Origin: Hyphomicrobiales bacterium
Lineage (GTDB): Bacteria; Pseudomonadota; Alphaproteobacteria; Rhizobiales; Beijerinckiaceae
Length of the DNA: 35,479 bases
Direction of reading: 5' to 3'
Assembly (NCBI GenBank): GCA_900470095.1
Contig: UBZM01000088.1
Coordinates: 1 to 35,479 of the forward strand
In this document: positions 8,151 to 16,889 of the stretch, piece by piece
Layout: every line of letters starts with the position of its first letter
How positions within the stretch are numbered: the stretch's first letter is position 1
Position numbers and translations under genes: made by a program
Notes under the pieces: model-generated
What the model saw: only the letters and a program-made list of their open reading frames with translations
Databases searched by the model: none
What the model was told of the DNA's origin: nothing

Positions 8151-9485
8151 ATGCGTCTCTGGATCAGGAACCCGCTCGGCATCGTCGCCGAGGACGCCGG
8201 CGGCGGCGTGGTGGTCGAGCATGGCGCCATCGTCGAACTGGTGGCCGCCGGCAGCGCTCCGGCACAGCAGGTCGACGAGGCGTTCGATGCCTCTGATCAT
8301 GTCGTGCTGCCCGGGCTGATCAACACGCATCACCATTTCTACCAGACGCTGACGCGCGCCCATCCGGCCGCGATCGACCGTGAGCTCTTTCCCTGGCTGA
8401 AGGCACTCTATCCGCTCTGGGCTCGGCTGACCCCCGATGATCTCAGGCTCGCAGTGCGGATCGCACTCACCGAATTGCTGCTCTCCGGCTGCACCACTGC
8501 GGCCGACCACCACTATCTCTTCCCGAAGGGGTTGGAGAGCGCAGTCGATATCGCCGTGGACGAGGCACGCGCGCTCGGCATCCGCATGACCGTCTCGCGC
8601 GGCTCGATGAACCTGTCACAGAAGGATGGCGGGCTGCCGCCGGATGCTGTGGTGCAGGACGAGGAGACGATCCTGGCCGATAGTGAGCGCGTGCTCTCGC
8701 TGTTCCATGATCCAAAGCCAGGCAGCATGATCCAGATCGCGCTGGCGCCCTGCTCTCCCTTCTCGGTGACGCCTTCGCTGATGGCGAAATCGGCTGAACT
8801 CGCCGCGCGCTTCGATGCTCCGCTGCACACCCATCTCGCCGAGACGCAGGATGAGGAGGCCTATTGCCTCGAGGTCTACGGCAAGCGCCCGCTCGACCTG
8901 CTGGAGGATGTCGGCTGGATGCGGCCAAAGACCTGGCTTGCGCATGGCATCCATTTCTCCTGCGAGGAATGCGAGCGGCTCGGCCGCGCCGGCGTCGGGA
9001 TCTGCCATTGCCCGACCTCGAATGGCGTGCTCGCCTCCGGTTTCTGCCGGACGCGCGAACTCGAGGCCGCCGGCTCACCGCTTGGCCTCGGCGTCGACGG
9101 CTCAGCCTCCAATGACGGCTCGAACCTGATGGAAGAGCTGCGCCATGCCCTGCTGATCAACCGCTTGCACTACAGGAGTGCCAGCGCCGTGACCGCACGC
9201 GACGTGATCCGTTGGGCGACGGAAGGCTCGGCGCGTTGCCTCGGCCGCTCCGATATCGGGCGGATCGCCCCTGGCATGCAGGCCGATCTGGCGCTCTATC
9301 GGCTCGACGAGCTGCGCTTCTCCGGCGCGCATGATCCCGTCGCAGCGTTGGTGCTGTGCGGCGCGAATCGGGCCGACCGTGTCATGGTCGCGGGGCATTG
9401 GCGGGTGGTCGACGGTGCGGTGCCAGGGCTGGACATCGCCGCGCTGCGGCGGGCGCATGGACTGGCGGCGCGGCGCTATGACTAG
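8151..9485 (+). CDS. 8-oxoguanine deaminase (amidohydrolase superfamily)
   Basis: This is a 444-residue, metal-dependent cytosolic amidohydrolase. The N-terminus (MRLWIRNPLGIVAEDAGGGV) and the metal-binding NTHHHFYQTLTRAHP block (about residues 58-72) match the Pa0142-type 8-oxoguanine deaminases, which turn the oxidised base 8-oxoguanine into urate. Further active-site blocks are HTHLAETQDEEAYCLEVYG, WLAHGIHF, CHCPTSNGVLASG and the catalytic Asp in GVDGSASNDGSNL. AAGGAGCGGCC precedes the ATG. Relatives such as guanine deaminase, SsnA and AtzA/TrzN-type hydrolases share the fold, so the substrate call rests on overall resemblance. No urate-pathway gene follows. It ends 7 nt from the convergent ArsR gene. 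Confidence 0.87.
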   Translation: MRLWIRNPLGIVAEDAGGGVVVEHGAIVELVAAGSAPAQQVDEAFDASDHVVLPGLINTHHHFYQTLTRAHPAAIDRELFPWLKALYPLWARLTPDDLRLAVRIALTELLLSGCTTAADHHYLFPKGLESAVDIAVDEARALGIRMTVSRGSMNLSQKDGGLPPDAVVQDEETILADSERVLSLFHDPKPGSMIQIALAPCSPFSVTPSLMAKSAELAARFDAPLHTHLAETQDEEAYCLEVYGKRPLDLLEDVGWMRPKTWLAHGIHFSCEECERLGRAGVGICHCPTSNGVLASGFCRTRELEAAGSPLGLGVDGSASNDGSNLMEELRHALLINRLHYRSASAVTARDVIRWATEGSARCLGRSDIGRIAPGMQADLALYRLDELRFSGAHDPVAALVLCGANRADRVMVAGHWRVVDGAVPGLDIAALRRAHGLAARRYD

Positions 9486-9492
9486 GGCGGCT

Positions 9493-9813
9493 CTACGGCT
9501 TCGCCGGGTCGTTCGCGACCAGCGACAGCAATCCGGGAAAGCGGGCCTCGATATCGTCGCCTCTCAACACTGCCGCCCGACTGTTGCCGCGGTCCACTTG
9601 CCGGATCAGCCCGGCGAAGCGGAGCACGCGGAAATGGTGGGTCAGCGAGGCCTTGCTGACCGGCAATCCAAAGGAAGCGCAGGTGCGCTCCGTCCCCGCC
9701 GGCGCGCGGGCGAGTGCCGCAATCACCTGGCGACGCAGCGGATCGGCGAGCGCGGCCAGGACCTCGCCCAGTTCCATCGCTTCCATCTCGGGATGACCAT
9801 CAGCGTCGCGCAT
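9493..9813 (-). CDS. ArsR-family winged-helix repressor
   Basis: This is a 106-residue DNA-binding protein from ATG 9813; a TTG at 9819 would add two residues. EVLAALADPLRRQVIAALAR is the typical ArsR helix 1-2 region, and LPVSKASLTHHFRVLRFAGL is the helix-turn-helix with the recognition helix. The wing follows (IRQVDRGNSRAAVLRGDDIE). No cysteine cluster for metal sensing is seen; the only Cys lies in the short CASFG segment, so a metal effector is unlikely. It is divergent from the ABM-fold gene, and two palindromes in the 82-nt spacer are the likely operators, giving autoregulation and control of that gene. It converges on the 8-oxoguanine deaminase. Confidence 0.9.
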   Translation of the reverse strand: MRDADGHPEMEAMELGEVLAALADPLRRQVIAALARAPAGTERTCASFGLPVSKASLTHHFRVLRFAGLIRQVDRGNSRAAVLRGDDIEARFPGLLSLVANDPAKP

Positions 9814-9829
9814 GCTCAAAGCCAGTCAA

Positions 9830-9849
9830 GGTAAGACTTGAATCTTACC
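9830..9849. promoter_or_regulatory. Inverted repeat, probable ArsR-type operator 1
   Basis: GGTAAGA (9830-9836) and TCTTACC (9843-9849) are perfect 7-bp arms around 6 nt. They lie between the divergent ArsR and ABM-fold genes. The site is 17 nt before the ArsR ATG, so bound repressor would block its transcription. Confidence 0.7.
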
Positions 9850-9855
9850 TTTGGA

Positions 9856-9884
9856 ATGGTAAGGTATGGTCATTGACTTACCAT
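9856..9884. promoter_or_regulatory. Inverted repeat, probable ArsR-type operator 2
   Basis: ATGGTAAG (9856-9863) and CTTACCAT (9877-9884) are perfect 8-bp arms around 13 nt. They repeat the GGTAAG/CTTACC half-sites of the neighbouring palindrome. The site ends 11 nt before the ABM-fold gene and overlaps its likely promoter. Confidence 0.65.
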
Positions 9885-9895
9885 GAGAGACCGAA

Positions 9896-10243
9896 ATGTC
9901 CAACCAGCCTCTGGATCTGCCACTGCCCGACCGGGGCGAACGTACTCCCTATGCCTTGATCGGAACGGCACGCGCAAAGGTCGGGCAGGCCGATGCGCTG
10001 GAGCAGCGGCTCGTCGCGCTGATTGCGCCAACCCGGCAGGAAGAAGGGGCGCTTGCCTATCATGTGCACCGCGACCGCGGGGATGCCGATCTCTTCGTTT
10101 TCTATGAAGTCTGGAGCAGCGTTGAAGCGCTGCGCGCCCATCTCTCCCAGCCTTATGTCACAGCATTCCTCGCCGAGCGGCACACCTATCTCGAGGGGGA
10201 CCTCGACATCCGCTGGCTGCGCATGAGCAGCGCCTTCACCTGA
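9896..10243 (+). CDS. Putative quinol monooxygenase / ABM-fold protein (YgiN-like)
   Basis: This is a 115-residue protein with GAGAGACCGAA before the ATG. The core from YALIGTARAKVGQADALEQR through EEGALAYHVHRDRGDADLF and FYEVWSSVEALRAHLSQPYV is the antibiotic-biosynthesis-monooxygenase (ABM) dimeric alpha/beta barrel fold. The relatives include YgiN-type quinol monooxygenases and small heme-independent oxygenases that act on quinones or aromatic polyketides. No cofactor motif can be seen. The family often acts without one, with residues such as the internal HVHRD histidines. Regulation by the divergent ArsR repressor is likely from the operators in front of it. This suggests induction by a small toxic molecule, perhaps a quinone, which is inference. 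It converges on the methyltransferase gene with a 19-nt gap. Confidence 0.85.
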   Translation: MSNQPLDLPLPDRGERTPYALIGTARAKVGQADALEQRLVALIAPTRQEEGALAYHVHRDRGDADLFVFYEVWSSVEALRAHLSQPYVTAFLAERHTYLEGDLDIRWLRMSSAFT

Positions 10244-10262
10244 TGGAGTCTCGCGCGGCGCC

Positions 10263-11033
10263 TCAGCGTGTCGCGACGACGAACAGCCTCGGGAAGGGCA
10301 GCAGCACGGTGCCATCGGGCATCGCGGGGTAAGCCTGCGCAATGAGCCCCTGATAGCGTGTGAGGAAGGCTTCGTGCTCGGCCTTGTCGAGCAGATCGAG
10401 CAGCGGACGCAAGGCGGCGCCCTTGAACCACTCGACCACCGCCGAAGCCCCGCCGGCGAGCGGATGATGATAGGTCGTGCGCCAGATATCGAGCCGTGAC
10501 GTGCCGCCGCGCAGCGCCCGATAATACCAGTCGGCGCCATGGCGCGCTGCACGCGCCTGCAGAGCTGGCGCGAGCTTGCCGGCCCAGGCCCCGTCTGCCG
10601 CAACCTCACGCATCAGCACATGGGCCGGTTCGTCGAGATTATCCGGCATCTGCACCGCGAGCGTGCCGCCCGGCGCAAGCTTGGCCACGAGCGAAGGCAT
10701 CAGCACTTCGTGATCGGGCAGCCATTGCAGCACAGCGTTCGACAGGATGACGTCATAGGGGGCGGCCGGCTGCCATGAGGCGATATCGGCAATCTCGAAC
10801 CGGATCGCGGGCAGGCGCTTGCGGGCGGCCGCGATCATGTCGGCGGAGCTATCCATCCCGCTGATCGCGGCGTCGGGGAAGCGAGCCAGCAGAAGCTCGG
10901 TCGAGTTGCCGGGCCCGCAACCGATATCGACCGCGCTCGCCACGGCATCCGTCGGGACCTGGGCTAGCAGATCGCGAACCGGGCGGGTCCGTTCGTCCTC
11001 GAACTTCGTGTATTGCCGCGCCGACCAGGTCAT
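10263..11033 (-). CDS. tam: Trans-aconitate 2-methyltransferase-type SAM methyltransferase
   Basis: This is a 256-residue class I SAM-dependent methyltransferase. It begins MTWSARQYTKFEDERTRPVRD, and SAM motif I is VDIGCGPGNSTELLLARFP. Motif II and the post-motifs (SGMDSSADMIAAA, FEIADIASWQP, VILSNAVLQWLPDHEVLMP, LAPGGTLAVQMPDNLDEPAH) match Tam, which methylates trans-aconitate and so removes an aconitase inhibitor. The ATG at 11033 is chosen because GGAG lies 6 nt upstream; a second ATG at 11045 is poorer. It follows rfbA by 38 nt on the same strand, so it may be the last gene of the rhamnose operon. Nothing in the sequence ties it to sugar metabolism. Confidence 0.88.
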   Translation of the reverse strand: MTWSARQYTKFEDERTRPVRDLLAQVPTDAVASAVDIGCGPGNSTELLLARFPDAAISGMDSSADMIAAARKRLPAIRFEIADIASWQPAAPYDVILSNAVLQWLPDHEVLMPSLVAKLAPGGTLAVQMPDNLDEPAHVLMREVAADGAWAGKLAPALQARAARHGADWYYRALRGGTSRLDIWRTTYHHPLAGGASAVVEWFKGAALRPLLDLLDKAEHEAFLTRYQGLIAQAYPAMPDGTVLLPFPRLFVVATR

Positions 11034-11071
11034 AACGATCTCCATATCCTCATGAGCCGGAAGGCTCGCAA

Positions 11072-11932
11072 TCAGAGCAGCTTCGCCAGATACTGCCCAT
11101 AGCTCGATTTGCCCGTCAGCTTCGCCAGTTCGGCCAGCTGATCGCGAGTGATGAACCCTTTGCGGAAGGCGATTTCCTCCGGGCAGGAGATCTTCATGCC
11201 CTGGCGCCGTTCCAGGATCTCGATGAACTGGCCGGCTTCCATCAGGCTCTCATGCGTGCCGGTATCGAGCCAGGCGAAGCCGCGGCCCATGATCTGCACG
11301 TGAAGTTCACCGCGCGCCATGTAGGCGCGGTTGATATCGGTGATCTCGATCTCGCCGCGCGCCGATGGCTTGATGCCAGCGGCGATGTCGAGCACATCAT
11401 TGTCGTAGAAATAGAGGCCGGTCACAGCGAGATTGGATTTCGGTTCGGCCGGCTTTTCCTCGATCGAGATGCCCTTGCCCGCCGCGTCGAGCTCGACCAC
11501 GCCATAACGCTGCGGGTCAGAGACGACATAACCGAAGACGGTCGCCCCCTTCGGCCGCGCGACCGCCTCCGCCATCAACTCGGGCAGGCCGTGGCCGTAG
11601 AAGATGTTGTCGCCAAGGACGAGCGCGACGCGGTCGGTCCCGACGAAATCGCGCCCGACGATGAAGGCGTCGGCAAGCCCGCGCGGCTCGGCCTGCACGG
11701 CGTAGCTGAGCTTCAGGCCAAACTGGGTCCCGTCCCCCAGCAAGCGGGTAAACAGCGCCTGGTCATGCGGGGTGGTGATGATCAGGATCTCGCGGATGCC
11801 GGCAAGCATCAGCGTCGAGAGCGGATAGTAGATCATCGGCTTGTCGTAGACCGGCAGCAGTTGCTTCGAGACCACCGAGGTCACCGGGTGCAGCCGCGTG
11901 CCGGTGCCGCCGGCGAGAATGATGCCCTTCAT
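11072..11932 (-). CDS. rfbA: Glucose-1-phosphate thymidylyltransferase
   Basis: This is a 286-residue cytosolic enzyme that makes dTDP-glucose from glucose-1-phosphate and dTTP, the first step of dTDP-L-rhamnose synthesis. The nucleotide-binding signature is GIILAGGTGTRLHPVT, followed by SKQLLPVYDKPMIYYPLSTL. Other family blocks are ALVLGDNIFYGHGL, EIEITDINRAYMARGEL and GRGFAWLDTGTHESL. The length is normal. The ATG at 11932 overlaps the rfbD stop as ATGA, so the two are translationally coupled. It is third after rfbC and rfbB in this order: rfbC, rfbB, rfbD, rfbA. Confidence 0.97.
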   Translation of the reverse strand: MKGIILAGGTGTRLHPVTSVVSKQLLPVYDKPMIYYPLSTLMLAGIREILIITTPHDQALFTRLLGDGTQFGLKLSYAVQAEPRGLADAFIVGRDFVGTDRVALVLGDNIFYGHGLPELMAEAVARPKGATVFGYVVSDPQRYGVVELDAAGKGISIEEKPAEPKSNLAVTGLYFYDNDVLDIAAGIKPSARGEIEITDINRAYMARGELHVQIMGRGFAWLDTGTHESLMEAGQFIEILERRQGMKISCPEEIAFRKGFITRDQLAELAKLTGKSSYGQYLAKLL

Positions 11933-12818
11933 GAAACCCTCTGCGCCATCAACGAGGCCACGACCTCGCGCATGCGTTCCTGCCACGGCTTTGCCCGATA
12001 GCCAAAGGTCGCGGCGAACCGGGTGGACTCAAGCACCGAATTGGCCGGGCGGCGCGCCGGTGTCGGGAATTCTGCAGTCGTGATCGCGTCCACGATGGGA
12101 TTCCGCCCGGTGAAGCGGGCCTGCTCGGCAATGATGGCGCTGGCGAAGCCATGCCAGGTCGTCTCGCCCTGCCCGGCGAAATGGTAGGTGCCCCAGGGCT
12201 CCGCTCCGGCCATCAGCGCCGCGCGGACGGCGAGGATCGCTTCCGCGAGGTCGCATGTCGCGGTCGGAGAGCCGCGTTGGTCGGCGACGACGCGCAGGAC
12301 ATCGCGTTCGGTGGCAAGGCGCAGCATGGTCTTCAGGAAATTCGCGCCATGGACGCCGTAGACCCAGGCGGTCCGCAGAATGACATGGCGCGGCTGCAAG
12401 GCTCGGATGCAGACCTCTCCCTCGCTCTTGCTCGCGCCATAGGCACCGAGCGGCGCGATGGGGTCGCCCTCGACATAGGGCCCGGATTTGCTGCCGTCGA
12501 ACACGTAGTCTGTCGAAACATGGAGGAGCGGAATGCCGGCATCGGCTGTCGCCTCGGCAAGTATGGCCGGCCCTTCCGCATTCACGGCGAAGGCGGCCAG
12601 CGTCTCGTTCTCGGCCCGGTCCACCGCCGTAAAGGCCGCAGCATTGACGACCAGGCCAGGACTATGGACCTTCAGGGCCGCTGCAACAGCTGTGCGATCC
12701 GTGATGTCGCCTTCAGCCCGCCCCAGCCCGACGAGCGGAAGGCCGCGCTGCTGCGCCAGCGCCGTCAACTCGCGGCCGAGTTGACCTCCGGCGCCGAAGA
12801 GCAGGATCGGCGCTTCGT

Positions 12819-12822
<4 letters not shown>
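11929..12822 (-). CDS. rfbD: dTDP-4-dehydrorhamnose reductase
   Basis: This is a 297-residue short-chain-type reductase that performs the last step to dTDP-L-rhamnose with NAD(P)H. The Rossmann motif is LLFGAGGQLGREL at the N-terminus. LLHVSTDYVFDGSKSGPYVE and APLGAYGASKSEGE hold the conserved YxxxK pair. VILRTAWVYGVHGANFLKTM is also family-typical. The start is GTG at 12822, overlapping the rfbB stop by 4 nt (GTGA). The gene overlaps rfbA by 4 nt as well. The tight overlaps show a single translated operon. Confidence 0.96.
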
Positions 12823-13874
<1,052 letters not shown>

Positions 13875-14450
13875 TCAGGCGCCCTCATAGACGAAGGGGC
13901 TGGCAAAACCGGCAAAGCCGGGCAGCTTTGCGTCCTTCTCGGACAGTGTCGCGGCTCCGGCCACCACCGGCCAGTCGATGGCAAGCGCCGGATCAGACCA
14001 GAACAACCCGCCCTCGCTCTGCGCCGCATAGGGCGCGTCGACCTTGTAGGCGACCTCGGTGCCGGGTTCGAGCGTGCAGAAACCATGGGCAAAGCCGTGC
14101 GGCACGAAAAGCTGCTCGGCACCGTCCGCATTGAGCAGCACCCCGCACCAGCGCCCGTAATGCGGCGAGCCGCGCCGAAGATCGACGGCGACGTCGAAAA
14201 TCGCGCCCTTGAGCACACGCACGAGCTTGGCCTGGGCAGCGGGCGCAGTCTGATAATGCAGGCCTCGAACGGTGCCGACCTGCGCCGAAAGCGACTGGTT
14301 GTCCTGAACGAAATCCGGCGCGATCCCCGCTGCCGCGAAAGGCTCGCGGCTATAGGTTTCCATGAAGTAGCCGCGGTCATCGCCGAAACGTCGCGGCCGG
14401 ACCAGCACAGGACCGGGAATAGCGAGAGGCGCGAAGGTAAAATTGGACAT
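13875..14450 (-). CDS. rfbC: dTDP-4-dehydrorhamnose 3,5-epimerase
   Basis: This is a 191-residue cupin-fold epimerase that inverts C3 and C5 of dTDP-4-keto-6-deoxyglucose. The family blocks are FGDDRGYFMETYSREPFAAA, FVQDNQSLSAQVGTVRGLHY (catalytic His), VDLRRGSPHYGRW, LFVPHGFAHGF and EVAYKVDAPYAAQSEGG with the conserved Tyr. AGGAG stands 6 nt before the ATG. It is the first gene of the rfbCBDA block, so the promoter is expected in or before the 45-nt space to the MarR gene, or upstream of MarR. The product feeds rhamnose into O-antigen or exopolysaccharide; no glycosyltransferase is present in this window. Confidence 0.96.
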   Translation of the reverse strand: MSNFTFAPLAIPGPVLVRPRRFGDDRGYFMETYSREPFAAAGIAPDFVQDNQSLSAQVGTVRGLHYQTAPAAQAKLVRVLKGAIFDVAVDLRRGSPHYGRWCGVLLNADGAEQLFVPHGFAHGFCTLEPGTEVAYKVDAPYAAQSEGGLFWSDPALAIDWPVVAGAATLSEKDAKLPGFAGFASPFVYEGA

Positions 14451-14495
14451 GGGGTCTCCTGCCTGGCCGCAGGTAGTCCTGCCGCCGGACCCCTG

Positions 14496-15026
14496 TCAAC
14501 GACGCGCAGCCGCCACCTCGGTGGCATCATCAGGCGAAAATTCGCGCAGCTCGGGCAGCCGCGCATGAATCCGCCGCAACAGGGCGGTGAGCCCCGCAAT
14601 CTCCTCCGCGGAGAAATCGGCCAGGATCAGGCTCTCGCGCTGCAGGGCTACGGCGATCAAACGGTCATGCAGCTCGTAGCCACTCTGCGTCAGCTGCAGA
14701 ACCTGCCGGCGCGCATCGCGACTATCCGCATGTTCGCGGACATGACCGGCGGAAACCAGCGCTGCGACGGCGCGGCTGACCGCCCCCTTGTCGAGGCTGA
14801 TGACCTCGCAGATGCGCTGCGCCACGATACAAGGCTCGATCGCGAGCTGCGAGATGATGCGCCATTCCGTGACGCCGACACCGAACAGGTCGAGATAGAG
14901 GCGAGACGAACTGCGCGACCAGGTATTCGAGATCGTCGTCAGGAAATAGGGCAGGTAACCCGCAAGGTTGAGCACCTCCCGGTCCCTGTCCCCACCCTCG
15001 GCCTTGCGGCGCCTCGTCGAAACCAT
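14496..15026 (-). CDS. MarR-family transcriptional regulator
   Basis: This is a protein of 176 residues from ATG 15026 (a TTG at 15086 would make 196). The hydrophobic LAGYLPYFLTTISNTWSRSS leads into VTEWRIISQLAIEPCIVAQR. The winged helix-turn-helix is VISLDKGAVSRAVAALVSAG, and the wing RDARRQVLQLTQSGYELHDR is diagnostic for MarR. Neither start has a good SD. The ligand is unknown. It reads in the same direction as the rfb genes 45 nt downstream and follows the Lrp gene by 77 nt. It could act on the rhamnose genes, on the catabolic block, or elsewhere; the sequence does not decide. Confidence 0.9.
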   Translation of the reverse strand: MVSTRRRKAEGGDRDREVLNLAGYLPYFLTTISNTWSRSSSRLYLDLFGVGVTEWRIISQLAIEPCIVAQRICEVISLDKGAVSRAVAALVSAGHVREHADSRDARRQVLQLTQSGYELHDRLIAVALQRESLILADFSAEEIAGLTALLRRIHARLPELREFSPDDATEVAAARR

Positions 15027-15103
15027 GCTGCGCCCGCGATCGATCCCTGGAGGGCCCACCAAATCCGGGATGGCGGTGTTCGGCAAGCGGAGTCTGCCGC
15101 AGA

Positions 15104-15598
15104 CTATTCCGGCAGCGGAACAGCGAGCCCGACCTTGACGCGGTCCATCGCGACGAAGGTACGGAACTTCCTGACATTGTTGTTGCCGAAGAAGAGCCGG
15201 CGCGTGAGCGCCTCATAAGCCGCCATGCTCGGCACCAGGATGACGAGCACGAAATCCGCCTCGCCAGTGACGTAGTAACATTGCTGCACCTCGGGTGCTG
15301 CGGTGAACTCCTGCTTGGCGGCGTCGATCAGGTCGGCACGCTCGCTTTCCAGCTCCACCTCGACGAAGATGGTGATCGCCTGTCCGAGCCGGGCAGGATC
15401 GACGAGCGCGACATTGGCCTGGATGACACCCGTCTCCTCCATGCGCTTGATCCGGCGCTGGACGGCGGGCGCGGACAGGTTGACCGCTTCGCCGATCACA
15501 CGCTGTGGCGTCGTGTTGTCGCGCTGCAGGATGCGCAGGATCGCGAGGTCGAAACTGTCCAGCGTGACGGCTGGCGAAGGGGTTCGGGTCAAGAGCAA
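15104..15598 (-). CDS. Lrp/AsnC-family regulator of the diaminopropionate block
   Basis: This is a 164-residue protein. The N-terminal helix-turn-helix spans LDSFDLAILRILQRDNTTPQ to LSAPAVQRRIKRMEETGVIQ. The C-terminal ligand-binding RAM domain contains ALVDPARLGQAITIFVEVEL and VQQCYYVTGEADFVLVILVP. The start must be TTG at 15598 or TTG at 15592, because a TGA lies two codons upstream and no ATG or GTG precedes the HTH. It is divergent from the diaminopropionate ammonia-lyase gene across 99 nt, the usual position of a local Lrp-type amino-acid-responsive activator. ATTGCAAT (15657-15664) in the spacer is a perfect 8-bp palindrome and a possible binding site. Confidence 0.92.
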   Translation of the reverse strand: MLLTRTPSPAVTLDSFDLAILRILQRDNTTPQRVIGEAVNLSAPAVQRRIKRMEETGVIQANVALVDPARLGQAITIFVEVELESERADLIDAAKQEFTAAPEVQQCYYVTGEADFVLVILVPSMAAYEALTRRLFFGNNNVRKFRTFVAMDRVKVGLAVPLPE

Positions 15599-15697
15599 CG
15601 CTCAACGAAACAAACTTGCATTTCAGGGGACCAAACACAGCGGTCTTTTCGCCATGATTGCAATATCCATTCGTTGTACCAGCGCGCAGGAGCGGCG

Positions 15698-16882
15698 ATG
15701 TTTCTTCCCAACCACCACCCCGACCGTCGCAAACCGCTCGATCCGATCGATGCCGAGACCCTGAGCATCGCCGCGGCCGCCGAGGTCGAGCGCCATCTGA
15801 GCTATCGTGAGAACCACGTCGAGACACCGCTGCACGCCCTGCCAGCCATGGCGGCCGAGCTCGGGGTCCGTGCGATCCACGTCAAGGACGAAGGCCATCG
15901 CCTCGGCCTTGGCAGCTTCAAGGCACTTGGCGGCGCCTATGCCGTGTTCCGGCTGGTGCTCGAGGAGGCGAGCAGGAAGCTCGGGCGGCCAGTCGATATC
16001 GCCGAGCTGAACAGCCCCGAGGTCCGGGCCGTAGCCGCGGGGATGACGGTCGCCTGCGCCACTGACGGCAATCACGGCCGCTCGGTCGCACAGGGCGCCC
16101 AGCTCACCGGGGCGAGGGCCGCAATCTTCGTGCATGCCCGCGTCAGTGACGAACGTGTCGCGGCGATCGCCCGCTTCGGCGCGACGATGATCCGGGTCGA
16201 GGGCACCTATGACGACTCGGTCACGGAAGCCGCCCGTGTCGCGGAGAAAGAAGGCTGGACAGTCGTCTCCGATACCTCCTGGCCAGGCTATGAACGCATC
16301 CCCGGGCTGGTGATGCAGGGCTATACGGTGATCATCCGCGAAGCACTGCGTGAACTCGCCGAGCCGCCCACGCATGTCTTCGTGCAGGCAGGCGTCGGCG
16401 GTATTGCCGCTGCGGCTGCGGGCTATCTCGCCAATGTGCTCGGCGACAAGCGCCCCGTTTTCGTGGTGGTCGACCCTGCGCGCGCTGCCTGCATCTTCGA
16501 GACGGCGAAGGCCGGCCACCCGGTCAAGGTCGTCCATGGCGAGCCAACCGTGATGGCGATGCTCGAATGCTACGAGCCCTCGCCTATCGCCTGGCGTGTC
16601 CTGTCTCGCGTCGCCGACGGCTTCATGACCGTCGAGGACGAGGAGGCCATCGCGGTGATGAACCGCCTGGCGCGCCCCGCCGGCAAGGACCCCGCCATCG
16701 TCTCCGGCGAAAGCGGTGGTGTCGGCCTGGCCGGCGTCGTCCGGGTTGCGGCTGATCCCACCGTCAGGAAGCAGCTTGGCCTCGACGCCACCTCCCGCGT
16801 TCTCGTCATCAATACCGAGGGCGCGACCGATCCGGAGCGCTATGCCGAACTGACCGGCCTGCCGGCACGCGCCGCCCAGTAA
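15698..16882 (+). CDS. dpaL: Diaminopropionate ammonia-lyase
   Basis: This is a 394-residue PLP enzyme (fold type II) that splits 2,3-diaminopropionate to pyruvate and two ammonia. The PLP lysine is Lys75 in GLGSFKALGGAYAV. ACATDGNHGRSVAQGAQLTG holds the conserved Asp and phosphate-side Asn of DAPAL enzymes. DTSWPGYERIPGLVMQGYTV, QAGVGGIAAAAAGYL and VSGESGGVGLAGV complete the signature. The ATG at 15698 has AGGAG 6 nt upstream. The length matches the family. It heads a set of co-directional genes and stands divergent from an Lrp/AsnC regulator. Related threonine deaminases are unlikely because the DGNHGRS and WPGYE blocks are DAPAL-specific. Confidence 0.93.
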   Translation: MFLPNHHPDRRKPLDPIDAETLSIAAAAEVERHLSYRENHVETPLHALPAMAAELGVRAIHVKDEGHRLGLGSFKALGGAYAVFRLVLEEASRKLGRPVDIAELNSPEVRAVAAGMTVACATDGNHGRSVAQGAQLTGARAAIFVHARVSDERVAAIARFGATMIRVEGTYDDSVTEAARVAEKEGWTVVSDTSWPGYERIPGLVMQGYTVIIREALRELAEPPTHVFVQAGVGGIAAAAAGYLANVLGDKRPVFVVVDPARAACIFETAKAGHPVKVVHGEPTVMAMLECYEPSPIAWRVLSRVADGFMTVEDEEAIAVMNRLARPAGKDPAIVSGESGGVGLAGVVRVAADPTVRKQLGLDATSRVLVINTEGATDPERYAELTGLPARAAQ

Positions 16883-16889
16883 TGCGACG

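Noticed and set aside
15091..15105. Hairpin AGTCTG-CCG-CAGACT at the end of the Lrp gene
   Set aside because: The 6-bp stem overlaps the Lrp stop codon, has no T-run, and the next gene (MarR) follows in the same direction, so a terminator call is not supported.
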